5,653 nt of DNA, taken from positions 1 to 5,653 of the forward strand of contig DHSB01000019.1 in assembly GCA_002408385.1 (NCBI GenBank), read 5' to 3'. This DNA is from Myxococcales bacterium UBA5297 (GTDB lineage Bacteria; Myxococcota; Myxococcia; Myxococcales; UBA5297). Of this stretch, positions 1 to 4,669 are shown one piece after another (position 1 is the first letter of the stretch; each line of letters starts with the position of its first letter). Under the pieces are notes generated by a model. That model did no database searches. It was not told where the DNA came from and saw only the letters and a list, made by a program, of their open reading frames with translations. A program made the position numbers and the translations under genes.

Positions 1-24
1 GCCTACGATCCGGAGCTGAGGTAA
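1..24 (+). CDS. possible 3' end of an upstream gene (partial)
   Basis: The first 24 bases read in frame as A-Y-D-P-E-L-R followed by TAA. The codons end in C or G, as in the clear genes of this window, so this may be the C-terminus of a gene starting outside the window. Seven residues are too few to name a family, and the reading could be chance. Nothing coding on the + strand follows directly. Confidence 0.25.
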   Translation, partial: AYDPELR

Positions 25-441
25 GGGCCGCGCTCCAAAAGGAACGCGAGGCCACCGCTCGCCCCGAGCTCGTTTCCGGTCCCTTGGCCGTCTGTGACCT
101 CGAGTTGGCAAGACTGTGAGAAGTGCCGGACGCCAGCCTTTGTGCAGCCGTTGTGCTGGCGGACCGTCTCTCGGGCGGCGGCGCAGTGCGCCACAGCGTG
201 GTGCGGAACTGCACTCCGGCCAGTTGTGAGTCGACGGGCACCGAGGGTTGGAGGTGCCAAGTGAGGCAGGTTGAGAACTCCACGCAATCATCGAGCCGCT
301 ACGCGAGTGTCAGGCCGCCTGTCTGTCCGATAACCTCGGTCGGTCGGCTCGGACTCGGAGAGCCCCTGACTTGATTGCCCGACCCCTCGACACTGGAGGC
401 GCTCATCCCCGGTGAAAGAAGACCTGGGTCAACCAGAGTGT
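25..441. other. stretch without a supportable gene
   Basis: No convincing coding sequence is visible here. The open frames on both strands lack the strong third-position GC bias of the clear genes, are rich in Ser, Cys, Arg and Thr, and show no recognisable motif. No RNA gene, direct-repeat array or convincing terminator was found. The stretch separates the possible upstream gene end from the hicB-like promoter region. Confidence 0.5.
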
Positions 442-470
442 TTGCGACTATGACCGAGTAACACCATATT
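442..470 (+). promoter_or_regulatory. candidate promoter for the hicB-hicA-like unit
   Basis: TTGCGA (442-447) and CATATT (465-470) are separated by exactly 17 bp and resemble sigma-70 -35 and -10 boxes, with 4 of 6 matches each. A start about 7 nt further on would fall near 477, leaving only a few nucleotides before the ATG at 483. That fits the lack of a strong ribosome binding site there. The local AT content is higher than in the surroundings. The prediction rests on consensus matching alone. Confidence 0.3.
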
Positions 471-482
471 CGGGCTGGACTC

Positions 483-959
483 ATGGACTCGACGACCGCC
501 AAATTCCCCCTGCTGTTCGGCTTTCACGCGGCGATCGTGGGGCAAGGCTTCCTGGCCGGTGTTCGAGCGAGCGGGCGCGCCATCGCCGAGCGCGAGCGCG
601 CGGACGACTGGTGGATCCTCGGCGTCCATCCCGGGGCGATCGCAGAGCATGGCTCGACACTCCAAGATGCGGTGAGCCGCTTCAGGCTCCGCTTGAAGGC
701 GGTGCTCATCGACTTCGCGGAGGAGACGGCCGACTTCGCGGCGTTCAAGCGTGAGGTCGAGTCCTTCTTCATCGCCACCGAACCCGAGAGCGAACGCGAG
801 TGGGAGATGGCGCGACAGGCCGTGCGCGCTGGCAAGCTGTCGCTGGCCGAGCTGCCGAAGGTCACCGACTGCCCGCCGCCTCGCATCGAGGTGACCATTC
901 TCGACCTCGTGCCAGACGCGAACGTCCTTGACGATCAACCTTCCTCCCTCGCCGCCTAG
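483..959 (+). CDS. HicB-like antitoxin (158 aa)
   Basis: Probable antitoxin of a HicAB-type toxin-antitoxin pair. In that family HicB neutralises the mRNA-cleaving toxin HicA and usually represses its own promoter. Residues about 27-80 resemble the partial RNase H-like HicB core: a strand with W43-W44 and G47-V48, a P50-G51 turn, then H56-G57-S58-T59-L60-Q61-D62-A63, matching the family G-x-T-x-x-E/D-A pattern, and an amphipathic helix. The C-terminal half (about 85-158) is extra relative to short HicBs. It contains a charged helical stretch and E136-V137-T138-I139-L140-D141, and no obvious DNA-binding domain. The ATG at 483 is chosen because codon bias begins there and because the diverged duplicate at 1984 aligns from the same point. 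The hicA-like gene starts 4 bp after its stop, so the two are probably co-transcribed and translationally coupled. Synonymous differences from the duplicate show this frame has been under selection. The HicB assignment is from motif and context only; an unrelated immunity-type protein remains possible. Confidence 0.5.
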   Translation: MDSTTAKFPLLFGFHAAIVGQGFLAGVRASGRAIAERERADDWWILGVHPGAIAEHGSTLQDAVSRFRLRLKAVLIDFAEETADFAAFKREVESFFIATEPESEREWEMARQAVRAGKLSLAELPKVTDCPPPRIEVTILDLVPDANVLDDQPSSLAA

Positions 960-963
960 CACA

Positions 964-1215
964 ATGGGTTCGTCCGGAACCGTGGATCTGAAGGACGTAT
1001 GGAAGATGCTCGCTCACTGCGCCCCGGGATACACCGCGAGGTCGACGAAGCATCACTGGCGGATCACGTACGAGGGCAGGACCTATCCCTCGCTGCCTCT
1101 GGGGCCCCACGGCAGGCGTGAGAACCCGCTCATCGAGGTTGGCCACATCAAGCGCATGGCGCGCTTCCTGGGCATCCTGGACTGCGCCAAGGCCATGCTG
1201 CCGGTGCTCGCGTAG
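964..1215 (+). CDS. HicA-like mRNA interferase toxin (83 aa)
   Basis: Probable toxin partner of the preceding gene. HicA proteins are small dsRBD-fold ribonucleases that cleave mRNA through a conserved histidine. The layout fits: an N-terminal helix (L9-K10-D11-V12-W13-K14-M15-L16), then residues 22-36 with H30-H31 where HicA carries its G-S-H-H catalytic motif. A strand with P45-L46-G47-P48-H49 follows, matching the family V-P-x-H segment, then I57-E58-V59-G60 and helix 61-71 (HIKRMARFLGI), resembling the usual G-T-L-x-x-I-L-x-x-A-G-L end. The usual Gly-Ser before the histidine is replaced by Ser-Thr-Lys. The start at 964 is preferred over the in-frame ATG at 928, which would overlap hicB by 32 nt and add a proline-rich tail. 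The duplicate at 2461 also keeps this ATG and its next codons. No good ribosome binding site is present, so coupling to the upstream stop is likely. A palindrome and a 47-bp repeat follow within 80 bp. Confidence 0.55.
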   Translation: MGSSGTVDLKDVWKMLAHCAPGYTARSTKHHWRITYEGRTYPSLPLGPHGRRENPLIEVGHIKRMARFLGILDCAKAMLPVLA

Positions 1216-1218
1216 CCG

Positions 1219-1230
1219 TCCCGCGCGGGA
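1219..1230. repeat. 12-bp perfect palindrome after hicA
   Basis: TCCCGCGCGGGA lies 3 bp past the hicA-like stop, between it and the convergent RCC1 gene. A G-U pair could lengthen the stem by one. It could slow transcription from either side, but without a T tract it is not a classical intrinsic terminator. Confidence 0.35.
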
Positions 1231-1245
1231 TCGCCTGGGCCCTCG

Positions 1246-1292
1246 ACCCAATCCCTCGAGAGCCCTACGCGCTCGTCTTGCGCGCCTCGGCG
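1246..1292 (-). repeat. 47-bp direct repeat, copy 1
   Basis: This segment matches 4623-4669 at 46 of 47 positions (the mismatch is C1254 versus G4631) and identity stops abruptly on both sides. On the minus strand it supplies codons A-E-A-R-K-T-S-A and TAG to the RCC1 protein. In another minus frame it reads A-Q-D-E-R-V-G-L-S-R-D-W-V, a peptide also encoded by the second copy. It contains the CTCGAG palindrome. It could be a leftover of a duplicated gene, the end of a mobile element or a recombination site. The two copies lie in the same orientation about 3.4 kb apart. Confidence 0.85.
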
Positions 1293-1795
1293 TGGAGGCC
1301 ACCAGCGGCGATGGCGGCGACTTCCGAGAGGCCGACGACCTGCACGGGCGCGGTGCTCCCGGTCGTGGTCCCATCCCCGAGTTGCCCCACTTCGTTCGAG
1401 CCCCAGGTCCAGACCGTGCCGTCGGCGTGGAGCGCCATGGAGAACTTTTCGCCGGCGGCGACGGCGAGGAGGCCGCCGGGCCCGAGGACCGGCACGGGCG
1501 TGCGGCGCTGGATTCGGGTTCCGTCCCCGAGCTGTCCTTCGGCGTTGTCGCCCCAGGCCCAGACGGTGCCGTCGCTCCTGAGCCCTACGAAATGCTTGCT
1601 CCCCGCGGCGATGAGCGGCATCGCGCAAGGCGCATTCGAGGCACAGGCAAGAGTCGAAGAAGGTGGCGTGCCGACGCCTTGAGAAATCGACCCCAACTCG
1701 GCTGGTTGCTCTCTCTGCGGCCTCGAGGAATCGCCACAGCCGGCCGCGACCACTGCCGCCAGCGCCAGACACGGGCTCACAATTCGCAGAAGCAT
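1265..1795 (-). CDS. truncated RCC1-repeat lipoprotein (176 aa)
   Basis: Predicted exported lipoprotein. Residues 1-19 form a signal peptide (M-L-L-R, then a hydrophobic stretch) ending in the lipobox V-A-A-G with the lipidated C20. A low-complexity Ser/Pro/Thr/Gln linker follows (21-60), including C51 and C57. Two RCC1-type beta-propeller blades follow at about 61-113 and 114-164, each with DGTVW(A/T)WG and GQLGDGT. A third begins at A161-I-A-A-G-G-L-H-A and stops. Complete bacterial RCC1 proteins carry about six or seven blades for a closed propeller, so most of the domain is missing. The last eight codons and TAG lie inside the 47-bp repeat also found at 4623-4669, showing that the end was replaced. 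The ATG at 1795 is chosen because it directly gives the signal peptide; GGA about 10 nt upstream is a weak ribosome binding site. Two blades alone are unlikely to fold normally, so this is probably a gene remnant, though still open from start to stop. Confidence 0.8.
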   Translation of the reverse strand: MLLRIVSPCLALAAVVAAGCGDSSRPQREQPAELGSISQGVGTPPSSTLACASNAPCAMPLIAAGSKHFVGLRSDGTVWAWGDNAEGQLGDGTRIQRRTPVPVLGPGGLLAVAAGEKFSMALHADGTVWTWGSNEVGQLGDGTTTGSTAPVQVVGLSEVAAIAAGGLHAEARKTSA

Positions 1796-1884
1796 CTGAG
1801 GGTTCCGATCGCAAGGATGAGGGGGAATCGATTGTCGCCCAGCCAGGCTAGTCCGAAGTGACCAAGCTGCTGCGCGGGCCCTAG

Positions 1885-1894
1885 CACCGCGGTG
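1885..1894. repeat. 10-bp palindrome between divergent RCC1 gene and hicB pseudogene
   Basis: CACCGCGGTG is a perfect palindrome in the non-coding gap 1796-1953, which otherwise shows no gene. Its position upstream of the RCC1 lipoprotein gene would suit a regulatory site. A 10-bp GC palindrome is also expected by chance in such DNA. Confidence 0.2.
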
Positions 1895-1983
1895 GCTTGG
1901 ACCGGAAAGGCCCGTGGCGGAAGGCCAGGACCGACGAAAAGTTTCCCTGCTTCGACCGGGTGATCAGGATTCGGCGAGGACTC

Positions 1984-2456
1984 ACAGACTCGACAAGCCC
2001 CAGGTACCCGCTGCTGTTCGGCTTCCACCCGGCGATCGTGGGGCGAGGCTTCCTGGCCGGTGTTCGAGTGAGCGGGCGCGCCATCACCCGCGTTGAAGAA
2101 GGCTCGACCTCACGCTTGAACGCCGCGAAGTCGCCGAGTCCTCCGCGAAGTCGATGAGCACCGCCTTCAAGCGGAGCCTGAAGCGGCTGACCGCGTCCTG
2201 GAGTGTCGAGCCCAGCTCCGCGACCGCCCGGGATGGGCGCCGAAGCTCCACCATTCGTCCGCGCGCTCACGCTACCGATCTCGAGAACGGGCAGGAGTGG
2301 CAGACGGCGCGACAGGCCGTGCGTGACGGCAAGCTGTCGCTGGGCGAGTTGCCGAAGGTCACCGACAGCCCGCCGTCTTGCATCGAGGTGACGGTCCTCG
2401 ACCTCGTGCCAGACGCGAACGTCTTGGACGATCAACCTCCCTCTCTCGCTGCCTGC
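1984..2456 (+). pseudogene. broken duplicate of the hicB-like gene with an inverted middle
   Basis: A diverged copy of 483-959; homology can be followed from about 1954, before the former start. The ATG is replaced by ACA (1984-1986) and the TAG by TGC (2454-2456). The left part (1984-2088) is collinear with 483-587, and the right part (2271-2456) with 774-959 (for example ARQAVRDGKLSLGELPKVTD against ARQAVRAGKLSLAELPKVTD). Between them, 2090-2273 matches the reverse complement of about 589-775, with three 1-nt deletions. Read in the inverted sense, many differences fall in third codon positions (caa/cag, gat/gac, gtg/gtc, gca/gcg). The copy therefore evolved as a normal protein gene before being inverted and inactivated. 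It cannot encode the antitoxin now. It has no open frame across its length and is followed only by the first 14 bp of a hicA copy. Confidence 0.85.
2090..2273 (-). repeat. inverted segment of the hicB copy
   Basis: This 184-bp block is the reverse complement of about 589-775, roughly 90% identical (about 15 substitutions and three 1-nt gaps by hand alignment). It includes 50 consecutive identical bases (2139-2188 against 675-724). The flanks on both sides stay in direct orientation and almost nothing is lost at either junction. I see no long inverted repeats at the edges. Short CATC(G/A)CC sequences sit at the left junction (2082-2088; 581-587 in the intact copy) and at the right end of the segment in the intact gene (770-776), but in direct orientation. 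Confidence 0.85.
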
Positions 2457-2460
2457 CGCG

Positions 2461-2474
2461 ATGGGTTCGTCCGG
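2461..2474 (+). pseudogene. remnant of hicA-like gene (first 14 bp)
   Basis: ATG and the following bases (M-G-S-S-G) are identical to the start of the intact hicA-like gene at 964-977, with the same spacing to the hicB end. Homology then stops and the abiEii stop codon (2479-2481, minus strand) follows 4 bp later. The toxin gene of the duplicated pair was therefore removed or displaced exactly where the AbiE module begins. Confidence 0.6.
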
Positions 2475-2478
2475 GCGG

Positions 2479-3363
2479 TCAAAGAGGTGCGCTGCCCCGG
2501 CCGCCGGCCTTCGCCGCCTCGAGGATCCACGCGCGCGTGCGTTCGTCGAGCGTGTCCAACACCGCCGCGAAGTCCTCCGGCACCCGCTCCTGGGCTCCTT
2601 GCCGTGCGCGCCACGTCGCCCAGCGCGCCTGCGCCTCCTTGGGCATGCCGGCGAGCACTTCGGCAAGCGGCTGCAGAGAGCCGCCTCGATGCGAGGCGAC
2701 GGCGCGCAGGGCTTCGATCACCTCCGCCTCGAGCAGAGCGCCCGGCACGAGCACGAACAGATCGGCGAAGTCGCGCCAGCGCGTGCTCGCGCGGCCCCGC
2801 TGCAGCGCTGTCACGAGCTTCTCGGCAACGACCATCGACTTGGGGTAGGCCAGCACATGGATGCGCTCGTCCCCGAGCAGAACCGGGACGGCGGTTCGGA
2901 TGGGCGCGGGGACCACGGGGGCGCCGACGTTGACGTCGACGCTGAACTTGATCCGCGCGGTCGCGAGGCGTGCCTGGAGCACAACGCGTACGCCCGGGTA
3001 CACGTCATCGTCTCGGATGGGGCCCGTGGTGATCGCGTCGAGCAGGAACACCACGCCGTCCTCGACGTCCACCGACGCGATCTCGACGACCAGGCGCTCG
3101 ACGACCGCGGGGTCGTTGTCGGCCCGCAGGGCCAGCAGGTCCACGTCGCGCGTGGCTCGACGCAGGTCGAAGGCGGCCAGTAGCAGTCCACCCTTCAGCA
3201 CGAGGCTCTCGTCGTGTTGTGACCGGATGAGGCGGCGGAGGAAGCTCTCCAGAACGTAGAGCTGGAGCAACTCGGTGGTAGCGCGCTTCTGCTCCCGCGC
3301 GAGGTGCTGGAGCGCGAGGTAGCGAGAGCCCGCGAGATCGGCGTGGGTGGGCTTCGGCTTCAC
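2479..3363 (-). CDS. abiEii: AbiEii-type nucleotidyltransferase toxin (294 aa)
   Basis: Toxin of an AbiE type IV toxin-antitoxin system. The family are DNA polymerase-beta-like nucleotidyltransferases that arrest growth and block phage production; characterised relatives modify tRNA. Visible motifs in family order are L56-K57-G58-G59 then R69-A70-T71-R72-D73-V74-D75-L76 (the GG...R-x-T-x-D-x-D active-site motif), V142-D143-V144-N145-V146-G147 (third acidic strand), and Y173-P174-K175...A180-E181-K182-L183, R195, and R197-D198-F199-A200-D201-L202 (the helical motif with the conserved Lys and Asp). All key residues are present and the length is typical of the family, so it looks functional. The GTG at 3363 is chosen because it overlaps the abiEi stop by four bases (GTGA), giving translational coupling with antitoxin first. 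Its 3' end converges on the broken hicB/hicA copy. Confidence 0.9.
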   Translation of the reverse strand: MKPKPTHADLAGSRYLALQHLAREQKRATTELLQLYVLESFLRRLIRSQHDESLVLKGGLLLAAFDLRRATRDVDLLALRADNDPAVVERLVVEIASVDVEDGVVFLLDAITTGPIRDDDVYPGVRVVLQARLATARIKFSVDVNVGAPVVPAPIRTAVPVLLGDERIHVLAYPKSMVVAEKLVTALQRGRASTRWRDFADLFVLVPGALLEAEVIEALRAVASHRGGSLQPLAEVLAGMPKEAQARWATWRARQGAQERVPEDFAAVLDTLDERTRAWILEAAKAGGRGSAPL

Positions 3364-3935
3364 GAGAGGATCCTGAGGGCCTGCAGGAGGGAGGGCTCGA
3401 CCTTGGGGAAGCGTCGCGCCATCGCGAGTAGGTCGGCTGGCGTCGCTCCCGCTCGCTTCAGCCAGCGCCGCAGCGCCTCGACGGCGAGCTCCTCGCCCTC
3501 CTGGTGGCGGAGCCGGAAGGCATCGATGAGGCTGCGCTCGGCGCTGTAGAGCCCCAAGGAGAGGCCCTCGTCGACCTCAATCGTCTCGCGGCCAACGAAG
3601 AAGGTGTCCTCGTGGAAGCGGTGCCAGCGGACCGGGGCGCTGACCCTCGGGGGACGCCTCGACCGAGGTAGGGCGACATCGATCTCGGAGGGGATGGCGT
3701 CGGTCAGGTCGTGGAGAGACAGGGCGGAGGTCAGGCAGAGCGTGGCCTCGGGTGCGCGGAGGGCGATCTCGATTCGGTCGAGATCAGCGGGCGGCGCATC
3801 GGCCTTGCGGTAGAGCCCATGGCCCAGGCGCTCCAGGACCCCCTCGGCGACGAGCCCTCTGAGGCGGCGGTCCGACACGCCACGCTCGTGGGCGAGGCTG
3901 TAGGAGAACGCGTTGGGGAGGGCGTCGAGTGTCAT
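3360..3935 (-). CDS. abiEi: AbiEi-type antitoxin and autorepressor (191 aa)
   Basis: Antitoxin of the AbiE system. In this family the protein counters AbiEii without forming a stable complex and represses its own operon by binding inverted repeats at the promoter. Residues 1-45 form an N-terminal winged helix-turn-helix (S12-Y-S-L-A-H-E-R-G, S21-D-R-R-L-R-G-L-V-A, then G33-V-L-E-R-L-G-H-G-L-Y-R, the wing). The AbiEi-type C-terminal domain follows: A61-P62...L68-T69-S70-A71-L72-S73-L74-H75-D76-L77-T78, I81-P82-S83-E84-I85-D86-V87-A88, then Y130-S131-A132-E133-R134-S135-L136-I137-D138. The ATG at 3935 fits the family start and lies just downstream of a TACAAT box. The frame remains open to 4124, but the upstream part lacks family resemblance and contains the promoter and operator. 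The ORF is intact and sits directly before abiEii. Confidence 0.88.
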   Translation of the reverse strand: MTLDALPNAFSYSLAHERGVSDRRLRGLVAEGVLERLGHGLYRKADAPPADLDRIEIALRAPEATLCLTSALSLHDLTDAIPSEIDVALPRSRRPPRVSAPVRWHRFHEDTFFVGRETIEVDEGLSLGLYSAERSLIDAFRLRHQEGEELAVEALRRWLKRAGATPADLLAMARRFPKVEPSLLQALRILS

Positions 3936-3942
3936 GACGGGG

Positions 3943-3969
3943 ATTGTAGCCACGTGACGGCGACGTGGC
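3943..3969 (-). promoter_or_regulatory. abiE promoter with inverted-repeat operator
   Basis: On the minus strand TACAAT (3948-3943) is a good -10 box. Transcription would start about one base before the ATG at 3935, giving a leaderless or nearly leaderless mRNA. Immediately upstream lies a perfect inverted repeat, GCCACGT-7 bp-ACGTGGC (3949-3969), occupying the spacer and touching the -35 position. A bound repressor there would block RNA polymerase, as known for AbiEi autoregulation. No good -35 hexamer is visible. Confidence 0.6.
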
Positions 3970-3974
3970 GACAT

Positions 3975-4073
3975 TGCCCGTGGAACCCCAAGTCCACGAC
4001 GGACTTCTCGGTGACCTTCGAGGCCGAGCGCACCAACCGCGGCCAAGCGGACCACTTCTGGGCGACCGTTCTC
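3975..4073 (+). other. coding-like fragment of unknown origin
   Basis: About 33 codons in one + frame show strong third-position GC bias and a varied composition (for example W-N-P-K-S-T-T-D-F-S-V-T-F-E and D-H-F-W-A-T). The DNA after about 4075 loses this bias. No start codon or recognised domain is visible. It may be the leftover of a gene displaced when the AbiE module arrived; it could also be chance. Confidence 0.2.
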
Positions 4074-4112
4074 CAGAGTTCGTGCAGGGTTCAGGTCAGG
4101 AGTTGGCAACCG

Positions 4113-4152
4113 CGCGAAATCCAAGCATTTGCAGCCAAGCCTCGATTTCGCG
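4113..4152. repeat. 9-bp perfect inverted repeat, 22-bp loop
   Basis: CGCGAAATC (4113-4121) and GATTTCGCG (4144-4152) are exact complements. The loop contains CCAAGC twice. No T tract follows on either strand, so it is not a standard terminator. An operator, transposon scar or structured RNA are alternatives. Confidence 0.4.
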
Positions 4153-4341
4153 GCCGGTTTGGGATCTGCGGCAAATCACCGAGATGACCTCACCCGCGCG
4201 TGCCTCGACTCCGAGGCTCCCGCTGGTCGCCCCTACGCTCGGCATGACCGGTGCCCAACCCCAAGCCGGCCGAGCCGGAACCAAAATGACTCCGGGAGAT
4301 CGGGGGCGGCCGGCAGACCCCAGACTTCAGGCTTCAGGCTC

Positions 4342-4370
4342 CAGATTCTTGCCAGTCTGGCCAGAATCTG
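4342..4370. repeat. 29-bp imperfect palindrome
   Basis: CAGATTCT-T-GCCAG, a single T, then CTGGC-C-AGAATCTG: 13 of 14 arm positions pair, the exception being T4350/C4362. It is AT-richer than its surroundings and lies in a non-coding gap. It could fold as a hairpin or bind a dimeric protein; no poly-T follows. Confidence 0.5.
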
Positions 4371-4408
4371 CCGGGTAGGTTCCCAAGTCCCCCGACGAGA
4401 CTCACACG

Positions 4409-4660
4409 AAGTCTGGTGCTCGCCTGCCAGAAAGAGCGCAAGCCGGCCCACATCGTCGAGGCGGAGGTCGGCGTGCGGGTGTTCGGGTAGCTGCCCATGT
4501 CGGCCAGGAGCGTGCGGTCGATGAGGTAGTCGAACTCGTCGCGCTGGGGCTGGAAGATCTGGTCCTCCGCGAAGCACAGCGCCGGATCGTAAAGCAGGGG
4601 GAACGCCACCGTCTCGCCGGCCACCCAATCGCTCGAGAGCCCTACGCGCTCGTCTTGCGC
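4409..4660 (-). pseudogene. orphan coding fragment running into the 47-bp repeat
   Basis: One minus frame starting inside the repeat as A-Q-D-E-R-V-G-L-S-S-D-W-V continues without a break into a well-composed, codon-biased sequence. It contains F-P-L-L-Y-D-P-A-L-C-F-A-E-D and D-E-F-D-Y-L-I-D-R-T-L-L-A-D-M-G-S. Codon bias fades near 4409. No plausible start is present and the frame upstream (+ side) of the repeat is the out-of-frame shadow of the 245-aa gene. I do not recognise the family. The simplest reading is a gene fragment whose left end is the 47-bp repeat. The coordinates are approximate. Confidence 0.35.
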
Positions 4661-4669
4661 GCCTCGGCG
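4623..4669 (-). repeat. 47-bp direct repeat, copy 2
   Basis: Second copy of the sequence at 1246-1292 (46 of 47 identical, same orientation). Its minus strand supplies the last eight codons A-E-A-R-K-T-S-A and the TAG of the 245-aa gene, as copy 1 does for the RCC1 lipoprotein. Here the alternative frame A-Q-D-E-R-V-G-L-S-S-D-W-V continues into a coding-like fragment, so this copy may be closer to the original context. Confidence 0.85.

Larger units (their letters stand above)
4074..4400. other. intergenic stretch with inverted repeats, no gene seen
   Basis: Codon bias is lost on both strands and no protein motif is recognisable. Two inverted repeats (4113-4152 and 4342-4370) and a short tandem duplication of CTTCAGG (from about 4325) are the only structure seen. 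Confidence 0.4.

Noticed and set aside
576..815. CGCGCCATC (576-584) and GATGGCGCG (807-815) as invertase sites for the inversion
   Set aside because: They form an inverted repeat, but the bases between 776 and 806 stay in direct orientation in the duplicate, so the inversion did not use these sites.
429..962. Long minus-strand open frame opposite the hicB-like gene
   Set aside because: It is a shadow of the + gene. Differences between the two copies fall in third positions of the + frame, and the minus product has no family features.
1083..1861. Arginine-rich open frames on both strands over the RCC1 gene
   Set aside because: Low-complexity Arg/Pro/Ala products are out-of-frame readings of the RCC1 lipoprotein gene and the hicA-like gene.
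2461..3183. Long + strand open frames across the AbiEii region
   Set aside because: They lie opposite abiEii, whose active-site motifs are all present on the minus strand. High GC alone keeps the antisense frames open.
3936..4124. Longer abiEi reading frame starting at 4124
   Set aside because: The added residues show no family resemblance and cover the promoter and operator. The ATG at 3935 gives a normal AbiEi length.
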